Assembly: GCA_964494205.1 (NCBI GenBank)
Contig: CAZBRD010000009.1
Coordinates: 124,001-188,000 of the forward strand
Source of the DNA: JBBTCX01 sp964494205
GTDB taxonomy: Bacteria > Planctomycetota > Phycisphaerae > UBA1845
Direction: 5' to 3'
Length of the DNA: 64,000 nucleotides
The notes under the pieces: model-generated
Seen by the model: only the letters and a program-made list of their open reading frames with translations
Database searches by the model: none
Told to the model about the DNA's origin: nothing
Made by a program: the position numbers and the translations under genes
In this document: one piece after another, positions 15,907 to 24,207 of the stretch
Numbering within the stretch: the stretch's first letter is position 1
Layout of the letters: each line of letters starts with the position of its first letter

Positions 15907-17453
15907 GCCGCAGCCTCTCCCGATTGATTGGCCAACATTTTGATCCCATTCGGACGGAACGTGATCGAGATCGTCTCCCTCGCTCCGTCATAATCCACGC
16001 ACTCGACCAGCAATTGGATCATCCTCGCCTGCTCGCCAGGCGTTAGTGTCTCCCACACCGGATCGAATCGGGCCAAGGCATCTTGCATCTCGTCCTGGCT
16101 GAAAACTTCGCAGTTGGCATGTGCCATTCGGTTGGTTACCTCCGTGATTTGAAGTTCCAAAGCACCAATCGCATCTACCAGCCGGGAGGCCTTCGTGGAG
16201 TCAGTTGCGCGGCGTAATACCGCATTCTGCCGCTTCAAATCGCGGATGAGCGCGCGACGTTCGCTTTCGAGGTCGTTGACTTTTTCGCTGTACTGACGTC
16301 GAACTTCCTCCAGCGTAGCCGCCAAAATCGTTGGATCCTGTGAGACGTGGCGAATCCGTTCGACAACAAACTTTTCCAATTCTCCTGCTGGTATCGATTT
16401 GCTGGGACAGGTGGTCCATCCGCGCTTCTGGGCCTTGATGCAGGCATAGTATCTGTACCTACGCGTTCCTTTGGAGGTAAACGTATGGCTCATCATTGAG
16501 TCACACGGTGCGCAACGGACCAACCCGCGCAAAAGCGCTCCGTACTTGTTCTTAACAGTCGAACCCCCGCTCTGCCCATTGCGGCGTAGAATGATCTGCA
16601 CGCGCTGCCATACCTTCTCGTCAACGATTGCGGTGTGTTCACCCGCATGAACTTCATCGTGATAGGTTATTTTCCCGATGTAGACGGGGTTGGTGAGCAA
16701 CCGGAACAGGCTGGTCTTGTCGAACGAAAGTCCACCCCGTGAGTTTCCTTGCTTGGTCGTCCAAACCTTCGAATTCCACCCACGTTGGTTCAATTCGCGG
16801 ACGACGGGGATCAGCTTCTCATGCTGCAGGTACAATTCGTAGATGGCTCTAATGCGCGTAGCTTCGTCTTCACAGACAACGAGTTTCGAACCGACAGGCG
16901 ATGATAATACGTCATAGCCCAATGGCGGATGACCGCCTGACCACTTTCCCCTGCGTCTTGCCGCAGCAATCTTGTCACGTGTCCGTTCCGAGATGATCTC
17001 GCGCTCGAACTGCGCGAAAGAGAGCAGGATGTTGAGCGTCAATCGGCCCATTGAATGCGTGGTGTTGAAGTGTTGAGTGACCGAAACGAAGGATACTTTA
17101 TTCTTATCGAACGTCTCCATCAGACGCGAGAAGTCGAGCAACGACCGGCTAAGACGGTCGACCTTGTACACGATTACGCAGTCAATCTTGCCTGCCTCGA
17201 TGTCAGCAATCAGTCGCTTAAGCGCTGGGCGCTCCATGTTCGCACCGGTGAAACCGCCGTCTTCATAGCGATCCGGGACGCAAACCCAGCCTTCCGTCTT
17301 CTGGCTAGCAATGTACGCCTCAGCCGACTCGCGTTGGGCGTCGAGGGAGTTGAACTCTTGCTGGAGGCCTTCCTCGGTACTCTTGCGCGCATAGATGGCG
17401 CATCGGACCTGCTTCGCAACTGACTTATCAGGCTGAGGTGCTTTCTTAGCCAT
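15903..17453 (-). CDS. Large serine recombinase
   Basis: Site-specific recombinase that cuts and rejoins DNA through a phosphoserine link. The N-terminal resolvase domain has the nucleophile Ser25 in YARKSTEEG, with QRESAEAYI, YEDGGFTG, VDRLSRS and the helix FAQFEREIISERTRDK. Next come the recombinase domain (GHPPLGYDV onwards) and a zinc-ribbon domain with cysteines in VRCAPCDSM and YACIKA...TTCPSK. A coiled coil (about 395-440, YSEKVNDLESERRALIRDLK) ends the protein. The 516 residues are normal for the family. It overlaps DUF2924 upstream by 8 bases and the HTH gene downstream by 4 bases. Confidence 0.93.
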   Translation of the reverse strand: MAKKAPQPDKSVAKQVRCAIYARKSTEEGLQQEFNSLDAQRESAEAYIASQKTEGWVCVPDRYEDGGFTGANMERPALKRLIADIEAGKIDCVIVYKVDRLSRSLLDFSRLMETFDKNKVSFVSVTQHFNTTHSMGRLTLNILLSFAQFEREIISERTRDKIAAARRRGKWSGGHPPLGYDVLSSPVGSKLVVCEDEATRIRAIYELYLQHEKLIPVVRELNQRGWNSKVWTTKQGNSRGGLSFDKTSLFRLLTNPVYIGKITYHDEVHAGEHTAIVDEKVWQRVQIILRRNGQSGGSTVKNKYGALLRGLVRCAPCDSMMSHTFTSKGTRRYRYYACIKAQKRGWTTCPSKSIPAGELEKFVVERIRHVSQDPTILAATLEEVRRQYSEKVNDLESERRALIRDLKRQNAVLRRATDSTKASRLVDAIGALELQITEVTNRMAHANCEVFSQDEMQDALARFDPVWETLTPGEQARMIQLLVECVDYDGARETISITFRPNGIKMLANQSGEAAA

Positions 17454-17952
17454 GCTGGCGCTCCGTCGATTGCTTCAATCCGAAGAAGACAAACCCATTC
17501 CAATGCGATCCGGTGATCTTCTTGGCCACGGCGCTGAGCGAGCGGTAGACCTTGCCGTTGTAGTCGAATCCATTCGGCAACACGGTCACGTGGTGCGCTG
17601 TCCCTCGGTGCTTCCGAGTGAGCACCGTTCCGGAAATCGGCAACCGATTCGCACCTTTCAGATTCGGTGCAGCAAACGTCACTCGTTCCCCAGCCGCGCT
17701 AGTCTTTGGCGGTCGCGGAATCGTCGTCCGAATGTCCGCGTCGCGAGCGATCTCGGCCGCTCTCTGCCTCGCCCGCTCGGATAGGTCACCTTCGGCCAGC
17801 GATTGCATCCGCCAAAGGATGCGTTTGAACAGGAAGTCCTTGTTACCCGCGCGAGTGGCCTCCCCGAAAACCTCCTCGTACTTCTCGCGGAGTTGGCGAA
17901 CGTTCATTTCCTTGAGCGCCGCAAGCGCCTTTGCTACGTTCAGTTGCTTCAT
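17446..17952 (-). CDS. DUF2924 family protein, recombinase partner
   Basis: A 168-residue basic protein matching DUF2924: the N-terminal KALAALKEMNVRQLREKYEEVFGE segment, an RILWRMQSLAEG helix, and a C-terminal GTVLTRKHRGTAHHVTVLPN and FDYNGKVYRSLSAVAKKITG segment typical of the family. DUF2924 genes regularly precede large serine recombinase genes in integrated elements. Here the two overlap by 8 bases. The role is unknown; a DNA-binding helper in integration is a fair guess. Confidence 0.85.
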   Translation of the reverse strand: MKQLNVAKALAALKEMNVRQLREKYEEVFGEATRAGNKDFLFKRILWRMQSLAEGDLSERARQRAAEIARDADIRTTIPRPPKTSAAGERVTFAAPNLKGANRLPISGTVLTRKHRGTAHHVTVLPNGFDYNGKVYRSLSAVAKKITGSHWNGFVFFGLKQSTERQHG

Positions 17953-17984
17953 GTGAATTCCCTCTCGACTTTCTCTCTTGGGCG

Positions 17985-18203
17985 TTAACCACGGTGTCCA
18001 TCAGGGCAGAAGTCGACCACAACCTCAAGGCAATTCCCGTCGAATTCAGCTGGTTTTCCAGGCTCAACTTCGGAAATGACTTGACGTCTTTCGAGGAAAC
18101 GCATGACGCCGCGTGCGAGAAGCGCGGACAATTCACATCGACGCTGCTCGGAAGTCATGGAATTGGGGTGGGTGGAATCAATGATGTTGCGGCGCGTCGC
18201 CAT
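17985..18203 (-). CDS. Small conserved protein of the recombinase cassette
   Basis: A 72-residue protein upstream of DUF2924. The central helix (SEQRRCELSALLARGVMRFLE) has the look of small proteins that recur at this position in serine-recombinase cassettes. The function is unknown. It is separated by 32 bases from the DUF2924 gene and probably heads the four-gene unit. The 183 bases upstream of it (18204-18386) hold no convincing gene. Confidence 0.6.
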   Translation of the reverse strand: MATRRNIIDSTHPNSMTSEQRRCELSALLARGVMRFLERRQVISEVEPGKPAEFDGNCLEVVVDFCPDGHRG

Positions 18204-18386
18204 CGGTATCTCTCCAAAGAGTCGACACCGACGACGTCCTCCGCTTCGCGGCCAGCGCGCCGTCCGGTAGGTTGCAGGGCTCGCGCATGCAGGCCCTCTG
18301 CCTATTACATACGCAAAGCGTTAACCGGCTGGTTGGGAATTGCAGCGAATATTGAATGACCAACCGGCCTGATTCTGACGTCGTCG

Positions 18387-19406
18387 CTATTCGAGACCAA
18401 GTTCATGTGGAGAATATGGACCGTGGCCAATACTGCCTTCGATACGGTTTCTTAATCGTTCGATCAAATCTTCATGCGAGGACCATTGAACTCGGTTTTT
18501 TTGAGCAATGTCGAAGTGCACTTTCCTAAGAGATTCTTGTTCACTTCGACAACACGTGATCACAGGGATTTTCAAGCCGACGGCAAAACCAGCCTCATAG
18601 TAAACTCCGTTGTTAGGTTCACTGATTTCCGCGACTATGAATGGAGCGCTACGTATATCAGCCATGATCTTGTCCATGATGTACTCATTGTGCTCGGAAT
18701 CAGCACGAGTTACTTTGTAGCCAGCCTTGAGTACAGCAGGTGTGATCGCATCCTTGTAGAGCTTCCATTGTTCCGCGTCCGAGCCATTCTTACTGAATGC
18801 CATTGCAACAAATGCTGGGTTTTGAGGGATAGAGACTGCTCGCTCTAGGGAATCGAGGTGGTCCCATCCGTCTTCTGTGATCAAAATCATGTTGGAAAAC
18901 TGATCTTGGCGACCATTATCTGCAATCCATCCGCGACGCATCGCAGCCTGCAAGATGAAGGGGGATTCGGACGGAATCGCATCAGTGACTATTGGCGAAT
19001 CCTCGCGCTGCCGCGGGTTGACACCGACGAGATGTCCTGCGCTTGGTGAAAGTGCTGCGATACACTGAAGTGTGCGGTCTATTTTTTCACGTACCGTCTT
19101 GGGCCAGGCCTGCCTCAACCAATCATGAACGAAAACAGGTTCCGTACCCTCGATTTCGGGATATTTGTCTTTCTTGAATTGAAGGAACACAGAGGGCTTT
19201 TTTCTTATTGAACGCTCGCGAAGTAAGCACGAGATTTGCCCTCGAGATTCTCCGTTGAGAGCCTTCGCGTCGCCTAAGTCCCAGTCGTGCAAAAGATAGG
19301 GAATGCGGGCGCATGAACAACCGTGGTACCGCTTGAGTAGATGATATCTTGGGACCGATGGGGCGTTCGCTGACAGACCACAAAATGGACATTCCGCTGT
19401 GAACAT
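18387..19406 (-). CDS. Zinc-finger plus NDT/TIR-like domain protein, possible defence effector
   Basis: A 339-residue protein. The N-terminus has a CPFCGLSANAP cysteine pair and a later CSCARIPYL, which may bind zinc. The C-terminal 144 residues match the nucleoside 2-deoxyribosyltransferase/TIR-like fold: PAFVAMAFS strand, PAVLKAGYKVTRAD, IMADIRSAPFIVAEISEPNNGVYYE split over two motifs, with the conserved Glu in YYEAGFAVGL, and VHFDIAQ near the end. Domains of this type cleave N-glycosidic bonds, and related ones act as effectors in bacterial immunity, but many are unassigned. The ATG at 19406 follows a ribosome binding site (AAAGG); the frame is open to 19613. It lies at the element's edge, where cargo genes often sit. 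Confidence 0.7.
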   Translation of the reverse strand: MFTAECPFCGLSANAPSVPRYHLLKRYHGCSCARIPYLLHDWDLGDAKALNGESRGQISCLLRERSIRKKPSVFLQFKKDKYPEIEGTEPVFVHDWLRQAWPKTVREKIDRTLQCIAALSPSAGHLVGVNPRQREDSPIVTDAIPSESPFILQAAMRRGWIADNGRQDQFSNMILITEDGWDHLDSLERAVSIPQNPAFVAMAFSKNGSDAEQWKLYKDAITPAVLKAGYKVTRADSEHNEYIMDKIMADIRSAPFIVAEISEPNNGVYYEAGFAVGLKIPVITCCRSEQESLRKVHFDIAQKNRVQWSSHEDLIERLRNRIEGSIGHGPYSPHELGLE

Positions 19407-19690
19407 GTTCTCGCCTTTCAGAAGCTTTGCCGAGCCCGGATTTCGAATTCCCACCAAAGGGCGCGCTAGCTTACCGATTCGCACTTCTAATTCCTCGGCG
19501 ATTCCGGATTGCAAACAATTGCACGTAACCCTGAGTGTTAACTGGAACGACTCAACCAAGCAGAGAAAGAGAGAGTATCCGCGAGCGTTTGGCCATCTGT
19601 CGAAAAAGGACAATGAAACTACGCGGCTTGGTGTTCTCTTGTTCTAAGTTCGAGAAACCCACCGCTCATAAACCCTTGCGAATAAATGCC

Positions 19691-19729
19691 TAAACAAACG
19701 AACCCCGCGAGACGTCTCTCACGAGGTTC
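19691..19729 (-). terminator. Hairpin terminator after tRNA-Asn
   Basis: On the minus strand the sequence folds with outer arms GAACC and GGTTC and an inner GAGA-GACG-TCTC stem (19700-19729), followed by GTTTGTTTA. It sits about 45 bases beyond the 3' end of the tRNA gene. Confidence 0.6.
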
Positions 19730-19773
19730 AGCGTTAACTGGCTTGTCGTTTTGTTCCGCTACGAAGCGGTGAC

Positions 19774-19845
19774 CTCCCCGACTAGGACTCGAACCTAGAA
19801 CCTAGCGGTTAACAGCCGCTCGCTCTACCATTGAGCTATCGGGGA
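19774..19845 (-). tRNA. tRNA-Asn (GTT)
   Basis: A 72-base cloverleaf read on the minus strand. The acceptor stem TCCCCGA pairs with TCGGGGA; D stem GCTC/GAGC; anticodon stem AGCGG/CCGCT with loop CTGTTAA, anticodon GTT; T stem CTAGG/CCTAG with loop TTCGAGT; discriminator G. CCA is not encoded. The 3' end faces the mobile element, the usual geometry when a tRNA 3' end serves as attachment site, but no duplicated 3' end was found at the far edge. Confidence 0.95.
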
Positions 19846-20140
19846 ATGGCTCTACCAAGGTCAATGTACTGATCGCTTATCACAAGTCAAGCTTAGTATC
19901 GGCAGCGCTGCTTCGCCGGTTTTGACACGAAATGTGCAACAACCGCGAAACAGCTGGCTCGTCGATTTAGGCTTCAGTTTGTCCGCGCTTTTGCACGCGT
20001 GGATTTGTCCAAACGACACCACACTCTTCGGCGGAACCCTTCAACTTTCCGAACAAATTAATCGGTGCGATTCGCCTAACGCCGTACTGCGACGACGCCG
20101 AAGACTCGAACTATTAGACGGTTGGCCAGCTCCCTGACGC

Positions 20141-20299
20141 TTATGACATGAGCCCCCATAAGATCGCAATACCGAGCAGCACCGGTCCCACAACCTTGAG
20201 GCCAAACCAAAACCACGCGAACGAAGAAGACGATTCCTCAGTCCGACCGCCGCCAGTCATATAGAGCATCTTCTCCGCTTCGAAATCACGCCGTGCCAT
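20141..20299 (-). CDS. Small membrane protein
   Basis: A 52-residue protein with an N-terminal charged segment and one C-terminal membrane helix (VVGPVLLGIAILWGLM). The ATG at 20299 is preceded by GGAGAA at a suitable distance; the open frame extends to 20374 but without support. The function is unknown. Confidence 0.5.
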   Translation of the reverse strand: MARRDFEAEKMLYMTGGGRTEESSSSFAWFWFGLKVVGPVLLGIAILWGLMS

Positions 20300-20480
20300 G
20301 AAAAGTTCTCCATGAGCTAAACGTAGCCACGATCGTTCCGCGAGATTGCTGATCGCCGATGGGTAATACTTCACCGAATAGCAGTTCTATTCTTGTTGAT
20401 TTCAAGTTGAGATGCAACTTGTAAAAGCTACGAGGTGTGGATTCAAGAATGATCGATGGAATGGCAACGGCGCGCGACCG

Positions 20481-21023
20481 TCAAAAAAGCAGCTCGCTCG
20501 ATGGACTTCGCTGCACGCCCGATTCCAACCCGCGCCGCACCAGCCCGAGACCGTGCAGACACGATTCAAAATCTTCGCTCAAATGTCGAAACAACGATGG
20601 CGGCAAGACGTCGTCTTCCGGCGTAAGGTCCGACACAATCGCGTACGATCTCTTTCCCTGCGTCACGTAATCGAGCAGCACATCGGACCGCCGCCTGCGC
20701 ATCGCCGAGAGTTGCTCCGGATACACGCCCGCCCAGAAGAGCGAATAGTCGCCGATATTGCGATAGATAGATCGATCGTGGTCTAACTCAGTGGCTGGCG
20801 CCTCATCCGAAAGTGCGAGCAGCATCGTCGCAATCTGCTCGAGCTTCTTTCCCTTCGCCTTTTGCATCGCACTGAATCGATCCACGTGCGTGAATGAAAC
20901 AAGCAGGTCCGCAAGGTAATTCGTCAAACCCGGATCAGCCACGCCGATCTCAGTGACGAACACATTGTCGACCAAGCCCGCGAAGTATTGTCGCAATGGA
21001 TGTTCAGGTCGAATGGGCAGCAT
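20481..21023 (-). CDS. Conserved protein of unknown function (180 aa)
   Basis: A 180-residue soluble protein with no recognised motif. It is largely helical (TNYLADLLVSFTHVDRF; EQIATMLLALSDEA) and contains YSLFWAGVYPEQL and a C-terminal FRHLSEDFESCLHGLGLVR segment. I believe such proteins are conserved in planctomycetes, but I cannot name a family. The ATG has a GGGAG ribosome binding site upstream. Confidence 0.65.
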   Translation of the reverse strand: MLPIRPEHPLRQYFAGLVDNVFVTEIGVADPGLTNYLADLLVSFTHVDRFSAMQKAKGKKLEQIATMLLALSDEAPATELDHDRSIYRNIGDYSLFWAGVYPEQLSAMRRRRSDVLLDYVTQGKRSYAIVSDLTPEDDVLPPSLFRHLSEDFESCLHGLGLVRRGLESGVQRSPSSELLF

Positions 21024-21257
21024 TGCTCGCTCCCGCCGGCGCGCCTTCCAATCTTCGTCCGCTTACGTCGGCCCAAAGACGCCAGGATCGCCTTTCCCTG
21101 ATCTTAGAATTCCAGACGTGCGAATTCAATAAATCGTGACATGATCGGACGTTGCCCACCGAAATAGGTAAGTCCTGGTTCTTGCAATGGCGTATTACGC
21201 ACGGAACGGAAAGCCGCACCGAATCAACGCGGAGAGCCACGCCTTGGCACCCACCGA

Positions 21258-21293
21258 AGAAAAAAGGGCCGTGGCACACATGCGCCACAGCCC
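21258..21293 (-). terminator. Rho-independent terminator
   Basis: Read on the minus strand: GGGC-T-GTGGC, loop GCATGTGT, GCCAC-G-GCCC, followed by six T. It lies 40 bases past the stop of the CpxP-like gene and fits as its terminator. The rest of the gap 21024-21332 holds no convincing gene. Confidence 0.8.
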
Positions 21294-21332
21294 AATACAA
21301 TCAGTTCAGTATCAAAACGACGAGCGCGGCGA

Positions 21333-22538
21333 TTATTCAGAGTCCTTTGGCTTCTCTTCTTTAGGTTCATTGGACGGTGCCGGCTTCGGATCTCCGGCTG
21401 GCGCAGGTGTCGCAGGAGCAGGTTGCGACGGGGCAGCCGCCGTCGGTGGATTCGTCGGAGCGGGCTGAGTCGGCGTCGCAGGTGCGGGAGTTGCAGCAGG
21501 ATTCGCCGGTGGCTGCTTCACCGGTGTTCCCGGACGATTCGGCTTCTTGCTCCCCTTCGCGCTCACCATCTGTGCATGTTTCTCGACTTGGGCCGTCGTA
21601 AGCAGACCCTTCAATCGCACATCCATCTGCTCCAGCAAATTGTGCACCGGAGCAGTCAAGTCATCGCGTACTTTGGAAGCCTTAGCGATCGCATCGCGAT
21701 TTGCACTCGCGAGTGCCTCGCTCTTCTCCTTGTCAGCTTTGACGATCTCTTCTTTCTTAGTCTCCAGATACGCGGCTGCTTTTGTCTTGAACTCGGTCAA
21801 AATTGAACGCGCCGAATCGCGCTGACCCTCATCCAGTTCATAGTCCTTGATGAACTGCTCGACGATCGCTTCAAACACACCGGTCTCGACCGACGCCTGC
21901 GCCGGCTCCGGCAGTTTCTTCTCAGCCTTCGGAAACGACAAACCAGGACCCGGCTTCTTCGGACGCGCTGGAGCGCCAGCCTCGCGCGGTGGCGGCGGGA
22001 ACACGCCCTGATCGGTCGCACGCCCTTCTGACCAATCGAGGAAATTCTTGTCGATCGAATCGAACTGGTGCGTCATCTCCTCAAGATCATATTGGTGCAA
22101 CGCCCTTTGCTCGTCTGTCAGAATGCCGGACCATTCTTTGTTCGCATCAAAAATGGCTTTGCTCGCCAGCTTCGCCAACGGCCTCGCTGCCTCGCCGATT
22201 CGCTTACGCGTTTCAGGATCGGTCGGTGCCTGCAAACCGGACGCAAGCAGTTCGCGAATGATCGGCCACACGTCCTTCTCATGTTCCTTCAGAAACTGTG
22301 TGACGCGTTCCTTCATCATCTTGTCGGTGTACGCCGTCTGTTCATCATTGAGGTTGTATCGCCGCGCGATGTTTTTCACCGCCTGCGTCATGATGCCTTC
22401 AACCGTCGGAGCGGGCAGCGCCTCCGACGTCGAACCCGAAGGGGGCGGTAGCGTCTGCTGCGGAACGGGTTGTTGGGAATAAACGGACCCTACGAATAGG
22501 AGCCCTGTGCAAAATGTAATCACATTGGAAGTCTTCAT
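21333..22538 (-). CDS. Secreted CpxP/Spy-like protein with Pro/Ala-rich tail
   Basis: A 401-residue exported protein. It starts with a signal peptide (VITFCTGLLFVGSVYSQQ). Two similar helical units carry LNDEQTAYTDKMMKER and LDEGQRDSARSILTEF, the kind of L-x-x-x-Q helix seen in CpxP/Spy-like and 'periplasmic heavy-metal sensor' proteins in planctomycetes. The last 75 residues are Pro, Ala, Thr repeats and end in KPAPSNEPKEEKPKDSE, probably disordered. The start is ATG at 22538, with AGGTGA five bases upstream; a GTG three codons earlier overlaps this site. Function unknown; a periplasmic chaperone or cell-wall role is possible. Confidence 0.65.
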   Translation of the reverse strand: MKTSNVITFCTGLLFVGSVYSQQPVPQQTLPPPSGSTSEALPAPTVEGIMTQAVKNIARRYNLNDEQTAYTDKMMKERVTQFLKEHEKDVWPIIRELLASGLQAPTDPETRKRIGEAARPLAKLASKAIFDANKEWSGILTDEQRALHQYDLEEMTHQFDSIDKNFLDWSEGRATDQGVFPPPPREAGAPARPKKPGPGLSFPKAEKKLPEPAQASVETGVFEAIVEQFIKDYELDEGQRDSARSILTEFKTKAAAYLETKKEEIVKADKEKSEALASANRDAIAKASKVRDDLTAPVHNLLEQMDVRLKGLLTTAQVEKHAQMVSAKGSKKPNRPGTPVKQPPANPAATPAPATPTQPAPTNPPTAAAPSQPAPATPAPAGDPKPAPSNEPKEEKPKDSE

Positions 22539-22699
22539 TGCTTTCACCTGGAAAAATCCTCTTGATGCGTATCAACCGCAATCTCTTACCAGAATTATAA
22601 CGAATGACCAACTGTCTTGGTTGCAGGCCGCACAGGCAGCAATTGTCGTTACCTGTGAATTATAGGACAGGTTGGAACGAATTGGCGTGACTTCGAGTT

Positions 22700-22725
22700 G
22701 TAAAAACTACCCGTTTCAACACGGG
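22700..22725 (-). terminator. Possible terminator after the TPR gene
   Basis: On the minus strand CCCGT-GTTGAA-ACGGG is followed by TAGTTTTTA. The stem is short (5 bp), so the call is moderate. It lies 36 bases past the stop of the TPR gene. Confidence 0.45.
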
Positions 22726-22760
22726 TTTGGAAACTTGATAACTGTCCCGAAGAATCGCCG

Positions 22761-24095
22761 CTAGCTCTTGGAAGTCAGTCCCCGTAGCCAGCCCGCGAAT
22801 TGACGCGCGAAGCCGCATCGCCGCCCGATTTCCTTGAATTCGGGGTGCTTCGGGTGAAGCTGGCTCGCCTTGCGCACCACCGACCGAGCCTCACCAAAAC
22901 GGTTCAGGTCGACATAAGCACTCGCTACATGGAACAAGCAAGGCGCCGACGTCGGGTGCTTCGCGAGCAACTCGAGAAAATGACCAAGCCCCGCTTCATG
23001 CTTGCCATGACGCAATAGGCTAACGCCGAGCAAATACTTGGATTCGCTGTCGTCGGACTCATGGGCAAGTCGCCTGCGGAAGCAATCCGCCGCTTCGCCC
23101 GGCCGTTCAAGCGCGAGCAGACAGCGACCAAGCAACTTCAAAGCCGATGGCAAATTCGGATGCAGCTCCAGCGTCCGCTCAAGTTCCGTGCGAGCGTCAG
23201 TCAGCTGATTTGTCTGAAAATACGAGTCAGCCAGCTCAACACAAATGACAGGATCTCTCTTTAGTTCATCTTCGAGTTCGATCGCTGAACAAAAATGCTC
23301 GATCGCTTGTGCATGATCGCCCGTCGTACGACGAATGCGCGCCAGTGCCAATTCCGCTTGAGCGATCGTGGGATCAAGGTCGAGCACGTAGTTGAACCGC
23401 GCTGACGCTCCCTCGACGTCCTGCGCCTCGAGAGCCATCTCGCCCAGTTCGCAGAGCAGATCAGTGTTCCCCGGATCGAGGCGAAGTTCGCTCAGGAAAT
23501 GTTCTTTCGCATCATCGATGCGTCCGACGTTCCGATGCAGATCAGCAATCTTTCGATGAACGCCAAAATAATGTGGTTCGAGTTCGATCACTTTCTTCCA
23601 ACAATAAAGCGCTCGCTCGTGCTGCTCTCGCGCACAAAGCGATTCACCCATGTGGAAGAAGCAATCGGGGCAATCTTCATTTATTTGTTGCGCCAGATAA
23701 AAAACTTGCTCAGCCAGTTCATGCGCACCGACCTCTGCCAGAATCTTGATTCTCTGACAATACGCCGGTTCAAACTCCGCATGTCGCGCAGCCAAACTCT
23801 CCAGTAGCGCCAGCGCTTTCGCCTTTCGCCCAAGCGAAGACAGCGCGATACTCAGCGCCATGGTCACTTCCGGATCATCAGACTCTAACTCCAGCGACCG
23901 CTCAAACGCAGCCACCGCGTCTTCCGTTCGACCAAGCTCCTCCAGCAAACAGCCACGCTGGGCATGCCAACCCGCATTCTCCGGGTTGATGGCGATCGCA
24001 GCCTCAAGCTCGCCAAGCGCTTCCGCCCAGCGTTGAGTCTCGCAAAGTCGTTGCGCGCGTTCCACGCGCTGTTCAGCCTCATGCCATTCGTTCAT
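22761..24095 (-). CDS. TPR-repeat protein
   Basis: A 444-residue protein made almost wholly of about eleven tetratricopeptide repeats, for example WAEALGELEAAIAINPENAG, EDAVAAFERSLELESDDPE and ALYCWKKVIELEPHYFG. Such proteins form superhelical scaffolds for protein complexes. There is no signal peptide or membrane helix, so it is probably cytoplasmic. It lies between the CpxP-like gene and recQ, in the same direction. The partner is unknown. Confidence 0.85.
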   Translation of the reverse strand: MNEWHEAEQRVERAQRLCETQRWAEALGELEAAIAINPENAGWHAQRGCLLEELGRTEDAVAAFERSLELESDDPEVTMALSIALSSLGRKAKALALLESLAARHAEFEPAYCQRIKILAEVGAHELAEQVFYLAQQINEDCPDCFFHMGESLCAREQHERALYCWKKVIELEPHYFGVHRKIADLHRNVGRIDDAKEHFLSELRLDPGNTDLLCELGEMALEAQDVEGASARFNYVLDLDPTIAQAELALARIRRTTGDHAQAIEHFCSAIELEDELKRDPVICVELADSYFQTNQLTDARTELERTLELHPNLPSALKLLGRCLLALERPGEAADCFRRRLAHESDDSESKYLLGVSLLRHGKHEAGLGHFLELLAKHPTSAPCLFHVASAYVDLNRFGEARSVVRKASQLHPKHPEFKEIGRRCGFARQFAGWLRGLTSKS

Positions 24096-24207
24096 GGAGT
24101 CTTGGATCCTTTTCGATCAACGTAGGAGTGCCTTCGTGGGACCGGATTACCTCTCTCGGATCGATATCTAAATCCTAGGAAAGTTATCGGGTCTAAGCAA
24201 GCTGAAA

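Larger units (their letters stand above)
4546..19406 (-). mobile_element. Integrated phage-satellite-like element
   Basis: A block of co-oriented minus-strand genes differing in content from both flanks: tyrosine integrase, terminase large subunit, DUF5681 small-terminase-like protein, zinc ribbon, MT-A70 methyltransferase, ParB-methyltransferase, CHC2/Toprim/RepA-like replication protein, sigma-like factor, unknown proteins, serine recombinase cassette and an NDT/TIR-like protein. Many neighbours overlap by 4 to 23 bases, as in phage operons. No capsid, portal, protease, tail or lysis gene is present. The limits given are those of the outermost genes; the true attachment sites were not found. 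The right part (15454-18203) may be a second element nested inside or next to the first, since it brings its own recombinase. Confidence 0.7.

Noticed and set aside
18178..18363. 61-codon open frame upstream of the recombinase cassette
   Set aside because: It overlaps the start of the 72-residue gene and has no ribosome binding site or motif.
4546..19406. Complete prophage
   Set aside because: No capsid, portal, tail or lysis genes, so only a satellite-like or remnant element can be supported.
20377..20393. Small inverted repeat GAATAG/CTATTC
   Set aside because: Only 6-base arms and no T run; too weak to call a terminator or operator.
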